DNA from: Pseudoduganella flava
GTDB lineage: Bacteria > Pseudomonadota > Gammaproteobacteria > Burkholderiales > Burkholderiaceae_D
Length of the DNA stretch: 64,000 bases
NCBI RefSeq assembly: GCF_007830495.1
Contig: NZ_VLKW01000005.1
Span: forward strand, 1 to 64,000
Direction: 5' to 3'
This document shows, piece by piece, positions 39,201-47,785 of this stretch. Both the position numbers and the translations under genes were made by a program. The first letter of the stretch is position 1; each line of letters opens with the position of its first letter. The notes below the pieces were generated by a model. The model was not told the DNA's origin and did no database searches. It saw only the letters and a program-made list of their open reading frames with translations.

Positions 39201-42200
39201 GGTCGCCTACCTGGTGCTGTGCGACGGCGCCGCTGCCGCCGCGCTGGACGACATCGGCGCCGGCCTGGCCGCGGCGGTGCCGGAATACATGGTGCCGCCC
39301 GTGTTCGAGGTGCTGGAACGCTTCCCGCTGAATGCCAACGGCAAGGTCGACGTGGCGCGGCTGCCGGCACCACGACGCGCTGCGAGCGCCCCTTACGAGG
39401 CGCCGGCGGCGGGGCTGGAACGGCAGGTCGCGCGGCTGTGGGCCGAGTTGCTGAAGAAGCGTGTCGACGAGATCGGCGCGCATGCCCGCTTCTTCGAGCT
39501 GGGCGGCCATTCGCTGCTGGCGATGCGGCTCATCAATCGCATCGAGCAGGAGTGCGGCATCCGCGCCGGCGTGCGCACGGTGTTCGCCCGGCCCACGCTG
39601 CGCGCGCTGTGCACGGAGCTGGCCGCGTTGCCGCGCGCCGCGGCACGGGCAATGGCCGGCGGCGCGGGCCCGGGGCCCCATCCGCTGTCCCATGCCCAGC
39701 AGCGGCTGTGGTACATCGACCAGCTGGAAGGCGGCAGCGCGCAATACCACCTGCCCGTCGCGCTGTGCCTGAGGGGCACGCTCGACGTGGCGGCGTTGCG
39801 GGTGGCGTTCGACACGATCGTGGCGCGCCACGACGTGCTGCGCACCGTGTACGCGAACGACGACGGCCAGCCGGTGCAGCGCGTGCTGCCCGTGCGGGCG
39901 ATGCCGTTCGCGGTGGTTGACGCCACGTGGGCATCCGGCCCGGACGATCCGGCGCTGGTCGAAAGGCTGCGTACCGCGGCCGCCGCGCCGTTCGACCTGG
40001 CGCGCGACGGCGTGCTGCGCGCCCAGCTGTTCGCGCTTGCACCCGATACGCACGTGCTGCTGGTCACGCTGCACCACATCGCCGGCGACGGCTGGTCGCT
40101 GGGCGTGCTGACGCGCGAGCTGGCAGCGCTGTATGCGGGGACGCCATTGCCCGCTTTGCCGTTGCAGTACGCCGATTTCGCGACGTGGCAGCGGGACCCC
40201 GAGCAACGGGCCCAGCTCGACCGCCAGCTGGCCTACTGGCGCGACCAGCTGGCCGGGCTGCCGCCCGTGCACGGCCTGCCGCTGGACCGGCCGCGCCCAA
40301 CTCGCGCCGATTACGCCGGCGCGCTGCACACCCAGCGGCTGGACGCCGCACTGACGGCGCGCATCCGCGCGCTGGCCGACGCCGGCGGCGCCACGCTGTT
40401 CATGGCGCTGCAGGCCGCGTTCGCGGTCGTGCTGATGCGCTGGAGCCATGCCGCGGAATTCGCGCTCGGTACGCCCGTCGCGGGGCGCGGCCATGCGGGC
40501 CTGGACCAGTCGATCGGCCTGTTCGTCAACACGCTGGTGCTGCGCCATGCGCTGGCCGACAACGCCACGTTCCGCCAGCAGGTCGACGCGACGCGGCAGC
40601 TGGCCCTGGACGCGTTCGCGCACCAGGACGTGCCGTTCGAACTGCTGGTCGAGACGCTGAAACCCGCCCGCAGCCTGGCGCACGCACCGTTGTTCCAGGT
40701 GTCGTTCGCGCTGCAGAACAACGAGGCCGTCGCGCTGGAGCTGCCCGGCGTGGACGTCGCCGGCGTGCCGCTGGGCGCGGCGCAGGCGAAGTTCGACCTG
40801 AGCCTGTCCGTGCGCGAAAGCGGCGACGAACTGGTGCTGCACTGGACCTATGCGACCAGCCTGTTCGACGGCGCCACGGTGGCGCGGCTGGCCGACAGTC
40901 TGCAAGTATTCCTGGGCGCGGCGCTGGATGCGCCCGACCGCCCGTTGTTGGCACTGCCGCTGGCACCCGCCGCCGATCTCGCCGCGCTGCGCGCATGGAA
41001 CGACACGCGCGACACCAGCATCGCGCTGCGCTGCGTGCACGAAACGATCGCGGAGACGGCGCGCCGCGTGCCGGACGCGCCGGCCGTGCGCGATGCGGCG
41101 GGCGATGTGAGCTATCAAGCGTTGGACGCCGCGGCGGACGCGATCGCACGGCGGCTCGCCGCGCATGGCGTGGGACCGGGCGACCGCGTCGCGTTGTGCA
41201 TCGAGCCGTCCGCCGAACTGCTGGCGGCGCTGCTGGGCGTGCTGCGCCGCGGCGCCGCCTACCTGCCGCTGGAACTGCGCAACGGGCCGGCGCGGATGGA
41301 CGCGATCCTGGCCGATGCCGGCGCGGCCGCCGTGCTGCTGGGCGCCGGCTTGGCCGACGCGCTACCCGATGTCGCGGCGTGCCCGCACATCGCCGTCGAC
41401 GGTTGCCTGGGATCCGGGTGGGATGCGGGCTGGGACGACAGCGCCGCCGTGCCGCAGCCGGACGTGGGTCTCGCGGCCAGTGCCTACGTCGTCTACACGT
41501 CCGGCACCACCGGCGTGCCGAAGGGCGTCGACGTGCACCATGGCGGCCTGGCCGATTACTGCGCGTATGCGGGGCGGCGCTATTACGGCCCGCACCTGGC
41601 GGGTTCCCTGGTCGTCACGTCGCACGGCTTCGACATCACGGTGCCGGCGCTGCTGCTGCCGCTGCTGCATGGCGGCTGCGTGACGCTGCTGCCGCGGGGC
41701 GACGTGCTGCCGCGCGCCGCCGCCGTGTTGGCCGCGCCAGACTGCCCGGACTATCTGCTGCGGATGACGCCGATGCACGTGCAGGGCTTGCTGGCGTTGC
41801 TGGGCGACGGCGCGCCTTCGCCGGCGCGCCACGCGTTCGTCATCGGCGGCGAGCGCTTCCCGGCGGCGCTGGCGCGGCAGTTGCGGCAGCGCTTCCCGGC
41901 CAGCGCGATCTACAACCATTACGGGCCCAGCGAAACGGTGGTCGGCTGCTGCATGCAGCTGATCGGCGAGCAGGAGCTGGACGGCGCGACGGAACTGCCG
42001 ATCGGCACGCCGCTGCCGAATACCTGCCTGTACGTGCTGAACGAGGCGATGCGGCCGACGCCCCGCGGCGCGCCCGGCGAGTTGTACATCGGCGGCGCCG
42101 GCGTCAGCAACGGCTACCTGAACCGGCCGGACCTGACGGCGCGCCAGTTCGTGGCCAATCCATTCGGCCCCGACTGGGCGCCGCGGCTGTATCGCAGCGG

Positions 42201-43647
42201 CGACCTGGTACGCATGGACCGCGCCGGCCGCCTGGTGCATCTGGGCCGGATCGACGAGCAGATCAAGCTGCGCGGCTTTCGCATCGAACCGGCCGAGATC
42301 GAGGCGCACATCGCCCGCGTGGCCGGGGTGCGCAAGGCGGTCGTCGTGGCGGCCGGCGAGAGCGAGCGGCGGCACCTGGCGGCCTACCTGGAAACGGACC
42401 ATGCGACGGGCGCGGATGCGGAAGCGCTGGTGGGCCGGGTACGCGCCGCGTTGCACGGCGCGCTGCCGGACTACCTGGTGCCGGCCGCCTACCTGTGCGT
42501 CGAGCGCCTGCCGCTGTCGGCCAACGGCAAGCTGGATCGGCGCGCGCTGCCGCCCATCGTGGCACCGGCCGCGCCACCGGCCGCGCCGCCCGCCACGCCG
42601 ACCGAGCATGCGCTGCGGGACGTGTGGGCCGACCTGCTGGGCATCGACGCCGAGACGATCGACACGACGGCGGGCTTCTTCAGCCTGGGCGGCCATTCGC
42701 TGCTGGCCGTGATGCTGGTCGAGGCGGTGCGGCGGCGCTTTGGCGTGCGCCTGCCGCTGGGCAGCCTGTACACGGCGCCGGACGTGCGCGCGCAGGCAGC
42801 GCTGATCGATGCGGGCGGCGGCGGGGAACAGCCGGCCGTCACGTTGCAGGCAGGTAGCGGCGCGCCGCTGTTCCTGATCCACCCGGTCGGCGGCGACTTG
42901 CTGTGCTACCGCGCCCTGGTGCGCGAGCTGGCCTACGACGGCCCCGTGTACGGCATCGAACACGCGGGCTTTTCCGGCACCGGTGCGATCGCCGTACATA
43001 CCGTCGACCAGCTGGCCGACGCGTATTGCGCGCGCCTGCGGCAAGTCCAGCCGGACGGCCCGTACCGCCTGGCTGGCTGGTCGCTGGGCGGCGTCATCGC
43101 GCTGGCCGTCGCGCACCGGCTGGAACGGGAAGGCGCCACGGTGGCGTACCTGGGCCTGGTGGATTCGGTGCTGGAACATGCGCCCGAACCCTGGGGTGCG
43201 CTGCAGGCCAGGGTGGCGGATGTGATGGACCTGGAGGAATGGCGCGCGCTGTTCGACGCCGATCCGGGTCTCGCCGCCGGATTCGACCGCGCCTACGGGC
43301 TCGACGTGCTGGCGGCCGGTGGCCCCGTGCGCGAGCGCCTGCGCTCGATCACGCTGGCCGGGCTCGTGGCCGGCCGGCTGTGCCGTTCTGTCCAACCGGT
43401 GCGCGCGCTGCACTACTACGGCGCCGCCGCCACCGCCCGGCACACGGGCGCCGATGCCGCCACGCGCCTGCTGGCACTCGGGCGCGACGTGGCCGATGCG
43501 TGCTGGTTCGACACCGACCATTTCAGCCTGGTCCAGGCGCCGTGGGTGGCGCAACTGGCGGGCGCCATGCGTACCCACCTGTCCCACCTGGCTCCCTTGC
43601 AACAACAACGCGGCATCCCGGCCCTGGCCGGCGCCGCTCGTCCATGA
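36298..43647 (+). CDS. Terminal NRPS, C-A-PCP-C-A-PCP-TE
   Basis: 2449 residues. TubC-type docking domain (1-55). First module: C (75-500; HHIACDGWS), A (520-1030; pocket DMYAQALVVK, not recognised), PCP (Ser about 1072). Second module: C (1128-1560; HHIAGDGWS), A (1580-2085; pocket DIPRVGHVGK, nearly the same as in the last module of the previous protein and Asp-like apart from Pro and Arg), PCP (Ser about 2134). Type I thioesterase (2180-2449): nucleophile Ser 2262 in GWSLGG and His about 2408 in DTDHFSLV. The thioesterase releases the finished chain by hydrolysis or macrocyclisation; which one cannot be told from sequence. Both C domains carry LCL-type motifs, so no D-residue is expected here. 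The start is 3 bases after the previous stop; the exporter gene follows after 7 bases. Confidence 0.95.
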   Translation: MGVQALVRELNEQGVYPFLHEGRLKTRSRAGGSVAPALADKIRAHKDALIAFLGGDAGTAAPPIVPAAGAGTPAPLSYAQRRLWFIEQLQGGGGQYNMPTALELTGRVDLDAIEWALDAIVQRHAVLRTTYAAGDGEPYQQVRTATLRLGRTDLRGVPEPGREEALQCACAAEAAQPFDLAADLMLRAHVFTVAEDRHVLVVTLHHIACDGWSKGVLTREFAALYGARMAGTPAALAPLPVQYADYARWQATPAVTQRMTGQLAYWEERLAGAPPLHGLRLDRPRPPQQQIAAGAHLQQLDGALLARLKRVGLDHDATLFMVLHAAFAVLLARHGQERSVVIGSPVAGRQRHELEPLIGFFVNMLVLRTDVEPGQSFTALLARTRADALAAYANQDVPFEMLVERLQPERNLSHAPLFQILFALQNNDYGGLELPGAGVRAFGTGQDTGRFDLELLAGERDGGLTLNWVYASALFDAATIAALADSFAVLLAALCADPACPVGDLALLTADDRARLARWQAGATVAERAVPIHQLFERHAARSGGAVALVHGDTRLTFAQLNAQANRLAAALIGRGVGRDQLVGISLPRGPAMVAAVLAVLKAGAAYVAFDPDYPPARLERMLDDSAVPLVLTDAGAAWRTPHERGLALDVGALPAGLPDTDPGLPIDPEQLAYAIYTSGSTGKPKGIVLPHRVLANLLHDQYRRHPVLAQPLPALQYATLNFDMSIYEIMTALCNGGTLVLPPDDARTSLARLGELLRAERVGRAYLPTALLPEFCRHAVQQGLALPDLRMIQVAGEALTINADVRAFFRATPHCTLLNLYGPSETHVVTDVALAGDPDLWPVVPPIGWPVDHCTLRLLDERGNAVPRGVAGELFIGGACLARGYLNEPDMTAAKFVVLDGQRLYRSGDLVRHRPDGALEYLGRIGRQIKLHGFRIELDEIEHCLLADRRVADAVVLATGEGAERTLVAYLVLCDGAAAAALDDIGAGLAAAVPEYMVPPVFEVLERFPLNANGKVDVARLPAPRRAASAPYEAPAAGLERQVARLWAELLKKRVDEIGAHARFFELGGHSLLAMRLINRIEQECGIRAGVRTVFARPTLRALCTELAALPRAAARAMAGGAGPGPHPLSHAQQRLWYIDQLEGGSAQYHLPVALCLRGTLDVAALRVAFDTIVARHDVLRTVYANDDGQPVQRVLPVRAMPFAVVDATWASGPDDPALVERLRTAAAAPFDLARDGVLRAQLFALAPDTHVLLVTLHHIAGDGWSLGVLTRELAALYAGTPLPALPLQYADFATWQRDPEQRAQLDRQLAYWRDQLAGLPPVHGLPLDRPRPTRADYAGALHTQRLDAALTARIRALADAGGATLFMALQAAFAVVLMRWSHAAEFALGTPVAGRGHAGLDQSIGLFVNTLVLRHALADNATFRQQVDATRQLALDAFAHQDVPFELLVETLKPARSLAHAPLFQVSFALQNNEAVALELPGVDVAGVPLGAAQAKFDLSLSVRESGDELVLHWTYATSLFDGATVARLADSLQVFLGAALDAPDRPLLALPLAPAADLAALRAWNDTRDTSIALRCVHETIAETARRVPDAPAVRDAAGDVSYQALDAAADAIARRLAAHGVGPGDRVALCIEPSAELLAALLGVLRRGAAYLPLELRNGPARMDAILADAGAAAVLLGAGLADALPDVAACPHIAVDGCLGSGWDAGWDDSAAVPQPDVGLAASAYVVYTSGTTGVPKGVDVHHGGLADYCAYAGRRYYGPHLAGSLVVTSHGFDITVPALLLPLLHGGCVTLLPRGDVLPRAAAVLAAPDCPDYLLRMTPMHVQGLLALLGDGAPSPARHAFVIGGERFPAALARQLRQRFPASAIYNHYGPSETVVGCCMQLIGEQELDGATELPIGTPLPNTCLYVLNEAMRPTPRGAPGELYIGGAGVSNGYLNRPDLTARQFVANPFGPDWAPRLYRSGDLVRMDRAGRLVHLGRIDEQIKLRGFRIEPAEIEAHIARVAGVRKAVVVAAGESERRHLAAYLETDHATGADAEALVGRVRAALHGALPDYLVPAAYLCVERLPLSANGKLDRRALPPIVAPAAPPAAPPATPTEHALRDVWADLLGIDAETIDTTAGFFSLGGHSLLAVMLVEAVRRRFGVRLPLGSLYTAPDVRAQAALIDAGGGGEQPAVTLQAGSGAPLFLIHPVGGDLLCYRALVRELAYDGPVYGIEHAGFSGTGAIAVHTVDQLADAYCARLRQVQPDGPYRLAGWSLGGVIALAVAHRLEREGATVAYLGLVDSVLEHAPEPWGALQARVADVMDLEEWRALFDADPGLAAGFDRAYGLDVLAAGGPVRERLRSITLAGLVAGRLCRSVQPVRALHYYGAAATARHTGADAATRLLALGRDVADACWFDTDHFSLVQAPWVAQLAGAMRTHLSHLAPLQQQRGIPALAGAARP

Positions 43648-43654
43648 GGTTCAC

Positions 43655-45001
43655 ATGACACAATCATCCCCCGGTGGGGCCGTCCGGCTCGGCGCCTATC
43701 CCGATTTCATGACCGTGTGGCGCGGCCAGACGATCTCCGTATTCGGTTCGCAGATGGCCGCGTTCGCGATCAGCATCTGGATCTATCGCGAGACCGGCTC
43801 CGTGCTGCAGTTCGGCGCCGTGATCGCGGCGCAGCTGGTGCCGTCGATCCTGTTCGCGCCGTTGACCGGCCTGCTGGTCGACCGCTATCACCGCAAGTAC
43901 GTGATGCTGGCAACGGAAGTGGGGCTGACCGTCGCGGCGCTGGCGTTGTGGGCGCTGCTGCGCGCGGGCTGGCTGACGCCGACGAACATGTTGCTGTTTT
44001 CCCCCGTGATCGCGCTGTTCGGGTCGATCCACCAGATCGCCTATGCGTCGTCGATCGGCCTCCTGGTGCCGCGCGCGGCCTATGCGCGGGCCAACGGCTA
44101 CGTCCAGATGGGGATCAACGGCAGCGCGGCGATCGTGCCGCTGATTTCCGTGCACGCGCTGGAGGAACTGGGGCTGGGCATGGTCATCCTGCTCAATGCC
44201 GCGACCTATGTGATGGCGGCCGTCAGCCTGGCGTTCGCCCGCTTCATGCCGAAGCCGGAGGTGGCGGCCAAACCGCGCAAGCCGTTCTCGCTGGCCGGCC
44301 TGCTTGAACAGCTGTCGTTCGGACTGCGCTACATCCGCGCGCAACGCGGCCTGATGGTGCTCGTGCTGTTCCTGTGCGCCGTCAGTGTGCTGAACGGCGT
44401 CGTGCTGGTGCTGTTCCGGCCGATGATCCTCGGCTCCGCATCGGACGCCGTGCTGGGCTGGCTGGCCACGATCGCCGGGTTCGGCGGGCTGGCCGGCGCG
44501 ATCGCCGCGTCCACGTTCTCGGCCCGCGCCGACCGCGTGCGCACCTTGCTGTGCGCATCGATGATCTCCGGCACCAGCATGGCGCTGTGCGGCCTGTGCA
44601 CCAACTTCCCGACGCTGGCCGTGCTGGCCTTCCTGTTCTCGTTCTCGGCACCGTTCATCCTCGTGTCGGGTCAGACGCTGATGCAGATGATCACGCCGAC
44701 CGAGATCCAGGGCCGGGTGTTCTCGACCCGCGCGTTCTTCAGCGGGCTGGCATTGATCGCCGCCGTCTCGATCGCGCCCGTGCTGGCCGAATACGGCTTC
44801 GCGCCGTGGATGGCCAGCGGCCACGTGCTGGCGCCGTTCGCGCACTGGCTCGACGCCGGCGCCAGCGCGCCGATGCGGGCCGTGTTCACGCTGACGGGTG
44901 CCGGCATGGTCGTGCTGGCACTGGCGGCCGTGCGCAGCGCACCGTTCCGCGCGCTGCGCGCGCAGATGAGCGAAGCGCACCTTGTCGCGGCCCGCGCATG
45001 A
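43655..45001 (+). CDS. MFS transporter, probable product exporter
   Basis: 448 residues, highly hydrophobic, with about 12 predicted membrane segments. The N-terminal part carries the MFS layout, with GLLVDRYHRKYVM in the loop between helices 2 and 3, equivalent to the D-R/K-rich motif A. The family resembles EntS/MFS_3-type efflux permeases commonly placed beside NRPS genes. GAGG 5 bases before ATG 43655 overlaps the thioesterase gene's stop codon, so it is translationally linked to the assembly line. It most likely exports the product or its precursor across the inner membrane. Specific substrate is inferred from position only. Confidence 0.88.
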   Translation: MTQSSPGGAVRLGAYPDFMTVWRGQTISVFGSQMAAFAISIWIYRETGSVLQFGAVIAAQLVPSILFAPLTGLLVDRYHRKYVMLATEVGLTVAALALWALLRAGWLTPTNMLLFSPVIALFGSIHQIAYASSIGLLVPRAAYARANGYVQMGINGSAAIVPLISVHALEELGLGMVILLNAATYVMAAVSLAFARFMPKPEVAAKPRKPFSLAGLLEQLSFGLRYIRAQRGLMVLVLFLCAVSVLNGVVLVLFRPMILGSASDAVLGWLATIAGFGGLAGAIAASTFSARADRVRTLLCASMISGTSMALCGLCTNFPTLAVLAFLFSFSAPFILVSGQTLMQMITPTEIQGRVFSTRAFFSGLALIAAVSIAPVLAEYGFAPWMASGHVLAPFAHWLDAGASAPMRAVFTLTGAGMVVLALAAVRSAPFRALRAQMSEAHLVAARA

Positions 45002-46773
45002 TGCGATGGCTGCTCCTGCTGTGGTGGCTGGGCTGCGCGCCGATCGGTGCGGCGGCGGACTTGGCGCCGCGCGTCGAGGCGCTGCTGGCCGAGCGGGGCC
45101 TCGTCGGCGCTTCGTGGATGCTGCTGCACGGCGACGGCACTGTCGAAACGGGCGCCGCCGGCCAGCGTGCCGCCGGCGTGCCGCTGCGGGCGGAAGACCG
45201 GATGCACGTCGGCTCGATCGCCAAGACGGTGCTGGCGGCGGGCGTGCTGCGGCTCGTGTCGCAGGGCAGGGTGACGCTCGATACGCCGATCGCCACGCTG
45301 CTGCCGGAGCTTGCGCCGGCCAATCCCTGGCATGCGACGGACCCGGTGCGCCTGCGGCACCTGCTCGACCATACGGCCGGCCTGCCGGATGCCACGTTCC
45401 GCCATCTGTTCAGCGCCGCGGCCGGGCCGGATACGCCGCTCGCCGCGGCGCTTGCGGCGCCGCTGCCGGTGCGCACGCGGCCGGGCAGCGAGTTCTCGTA
45501 CTCGAACCTGGGCTATGTGCTGGCCGCGCTGGCGATCGAGCGGGTGACGGGCCAGCGCTACGAGCGCTACCTGGACGAACAGTTGCTGCGGCCGCTGGGC
45601 ATGACGGCCAGCACGTTCGGCCACGTCGACCAGCACGGCGCCACGCCGCCGCTGGCGATGGGGCACGTCGATCGGGCCCGGCCCCAGGCCTACCTGGCGA
45701 ACTTCCTGCGGCCCGCCGGGCAGTTCGTGACGACGCCGGCCGACATGGCCCGCTTTGCAGCGTTCCTGATGGGCGATGGCCGGATCGATGGCGCGCCGTT
45801 CATCCGCGCCGACCTGTTGCGCCAGATGGGCCGCGCGCAAGGCACCGCTGCGGCGCGTGCGGGCCTGCCGGCCGGCTACGCGCTGGGGCTGGGCCGGCGC
45901 GACCGCCATGGCCGGGTCGTGCTGTGCCACGGCGGCAACACGGTCGGCTTCCGGGCGATGTTCTGCCTGGCGCCGGCCCAGCGCGCCGCGTTCCTGGTGG
46001 CGCTGAACATGGACAGCGAGGCGGCCGACTACGAAGCCTTTACGGCGCTGATGCTCGATGCGCTGGCACTGCCGCGCGCCGTGGCGCCGCGGGCCACGCC
46101 CGCCGGGGATGCGCAGGCGTGGCAGGGCTGGTACGTGCGGCTGCCCGCGAAGGTGCCCGCTTTCGTCTACCTGGACTTGCTGTTCAACCCCGTGGCGCTG
46201 GCGCCGGCGGCGGCCGGCGCGGTGGAACTGCGGCCGTTGCTGGGCGCGGCCACCGTGCTGGCGCCGGCCGGGCCGCGGCTGTACCGGGCGCCGGACCGCA
46301 TCACCGCCACGCATGCGTTGCTGGCCGATGCGGGCGGCACGGCGTACTCGGACGGCTTCGGCACGTGGCGCCCCGTGTCGTTCGGCCGGCTGCTGTGGAT
46401 GTGGGCCAGCCTTGCGGCGGGCCTTGGCGCGCTGGCGTGGCTGCTGGTGGTGGGCACGGTGCGGCTGTGGCGGACCCGCCGCGGCTTCCTGGCCGATGCG
46501 CTGGCCCCTGCCTGGGCGGTGTTGCTGCTGATCCCGGTGGCCGGGGTGGCGGTGGGCCTGGCGTGGCAGACGATGGGTGACGTGGGCGCGGCAACGGTGG
46601 CGCTGGCGGCACTGACGGCGGCGCTGCCGCTGGCCGCGCTGTATGGCCTGCTGCGGCTGTACCGCGGCGGGCTGCGGCACCGCCGCGCCGACGTGCTGGC
46701 CCTGGCACTGCTGCTGCAATGGTGCGCCGTGCTGGCTGCCTGGGGCCTGCTGCCGTTCCGCTTCTGGGCCTGA
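44998..46773 (+). CDS. Membrane-anchored serine beta-lactamase-fold peptidase (ClbP-like)
   Basis: 591 residues. An N-terminal signal sequence (MMRWLLLLWWLG, likely cleaved near AAA-DL) is followed by a class C beta-lactamase/S12 peptidase domain: Ser 73 and Lys 76 (SIAK), Tyr 168 in YSN, HGGN at 311-314. After a linker domain, the last 130 residues hold about four hydrophobic helices (from about 465). An exported S12 domain plus C-terminal membrane helices is the layout of ClbP, ZmaM and XcnG, which cleave N-acyl-D-Asn prodrug leaders in the periplasm during peptide export. ClbP is about 504 residues with three helices, so this protein is longer. It overlaps the MFS gene by 4 bases. A D-peptidase or esterase on the exported product, or self-resistance, are alternatives. 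Cleavage of this pathway's product is inferred. Confidence 0.82.
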   Translation: MMRWLLLLWWLGCAPIGAAADLAPRVEALLAERGLVGASWMLLHGDGTVETGAAGQRAAGVPLRAEDRMHVGSIAKTVLAAGVLRLVSQGRVTLDTPIATLLPELAPANPWHATDPVRLRHLLDHTAGLPDATFRHLFSAAAGPDTPLAAALAAPLPVRTRPGSEFSYSNLGYVLAALAIERVTGQRYERYLDEQLLRPLGMTASTFGHVDQHGATPPLAMGHVDRARPQAYLANFLRPAGQFVTTPADMARFAAFLMGDGRIDGAPFIRADLLRQMGRAQGTAAARAGLPAGYALGLGRRDRHGRVVLCHGGNTVGFRAMFCLAPAQRAAFLVALNMDSEAADYEAFTALMLDALALPRAVAPRATPAGDAQAWQGWYVRLPAKVPAFVYLDLLFNPVALAPAAAGAVELRPLLGAATVLAPAGPRLYRAPDRITATHALLADAGGTAYSDGFGTWRPVSFGRLLWMWASLAAGLGALAWLLVVGTVRLWRTRRGFLADALAPAWAVLLLIPVAGVAVGLAWQTMGDVGAATVALAALTAALPLAALYGLLRLYRGGLRHRRADVLALALLLQWCAVLAAWGLLPFRFWA

Positions 46774-46819
46774 CAGCGCGGTTTGTTTGTATTTTTTTAA
46801 TCAGAATGGATACCAAGCG

Positions 46820-47785
46820 ATGATCGACGAACGCATACTCCAACATATCCCGGGCATGGCGGCGGCCCGCCGCGTGCCCAGCATCGATGCGGCCGACCTG
46901 ACCGAGGAGCGCTTCCGGCGCGACTATGTCGACCGCAACCTGCCGCTGTTGATCAAGGGCGCGATCCGCCACTGGCCCGCGTGCGGCCGCTGGACGGACA
47001 AGCGCTACCTGGCCGGCAAGGTCGGCGAGAACAAGGTGAACCTGTACCGCCACCTGAACTTCTCGAACGATGCGACGATGAAGCGCAGCGCGATCCCCGG
47101 CACGATGGCGCAGGCGTTGGACGTGCTGCACAGCGACGAGGACGCGGTGATCTTCCTGCCGTTCCGCGTCGATGCGCCGAACAGCAAGTTCACGAGCCTG
47201 AAGGACGACATCGGCGGTGTGCGCTTCCTGGCCAAGCCGAAGAAGCCGTTGTTCTACCCCCGTGCCCGCACGTTCATGTACCGCGGCGCCGGTTCCGGCT
47301 GGCACACGCACACGATCGACGAAACGCTGATGTGCCAGATCGGCGGCGCCAAGCGCGTGGGCCTGTTGCCGGCGAAGGACGCCAGCTACGCGGCATTGAA
47401 GCGCATCTTCTTCAGCGAACGCTATCTCGACGACCCGAACGTGTTCGACGAACTGCCGGCCAAGCTGCGCCCGTTCGTGGCCGACGTCGAGCAGGGCGAC
47501 GCGCTGTACATTCCGCCCAGCTGGTGGCATGGCGTGCAGCCGATCGACGAAGGCGTTGGCGCCACGCTGGCCTTCTGCTGGCGTTCGCCGCTGCACAAGA
47601 TCTCGGACCTGAGCTACCCGCCCGTGCGCGAACTGTGGCGCGAGGCCTACGCCAAGCCGAACCTCGGCATGCTCGTGATGCCGCTGTGGGGCCTGGCCAG
47701 CCTGGGCGCGCTGCTCGGCTACCGCCTGAAGTGCCTGTTCCGCCGTCCGGCCGGCGTGACCACCGAACCGCCCGCGCAGGCATGA
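46820..47785 (+). CDS. JmjC/cupin_8-type oxygenase-like protein
   Basis: 321 residues. The N-terminal part (NLPLLIKGAIRHWPA) and the core (GSGWHTHTIDETLMCQIGG and later YIPPSWWHGV) are typical of the cupin_8/JmjC fold of FIH-like Fe(II)/2-oxoglutarate hydroxylases. The usual HxD/E...H iron site appears as His162-Thr-His164 ... His237, so the acidic ligand seems replaced by His unless Asp167 or Glu168 substitutes. The last 45 residues contain a hydrophobic stretch (LGMLVMPLWGLASLGALLGY) followed by basic residues, suggesting membrane association. It is co-oriented with the NRPS genes after a 46-base AT-rich gap and overlaps the next gene by 4 bases. A hydroxylation tailoring step is plausible; activity is uncertain given the altered site. 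ATG 46820 is the first ATG after the previous stop in this frame. Confidence 0.75.
   Translation: MIDERILQHIPGMAAARRVPSIDAADLTEERFRRDYVDRNLPLLIKGAIRHWPACGRWTDKRYLAGKVGENKVNLYRHLNFSNDATMKRSAIPGTMAQALDVLHSDEDAVIFLPFRVDAPNSKFTSLKDDIGGVRFLAKPKKPLFYPRARTFMYRGAGSGWHTHTIDETLMCQIGGAKRVGLLPAKDASYAALKRIFFSERYLDDPNVFDELPAKLRPFVADVEQGDALYIPPSWWHGVQPIDEGVGATLAFCWRSPLHKISDLSYPPVRELWREAYAKPNLGMLVMPLWGLASLGALLGYRLKCLFRRPAGVTTEPPAQA

Noticed and set aside
1..43647. Repeated blocks at about 4-kb spacing within the synthetase genes as mobile or tandem repeats
   Set aside because: The similarity follows C, A and PCP module boundaries and is expected of NRPS modules; no terminal repeats or transposase are present.
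46774..46819. T-run in the gap between the peptidase and cupin genes as a terminator
   Set aside because: No stable GC-rich stem precedes the T-run. The gap is short and genes on both sides share orientation, so read-through is more likely.
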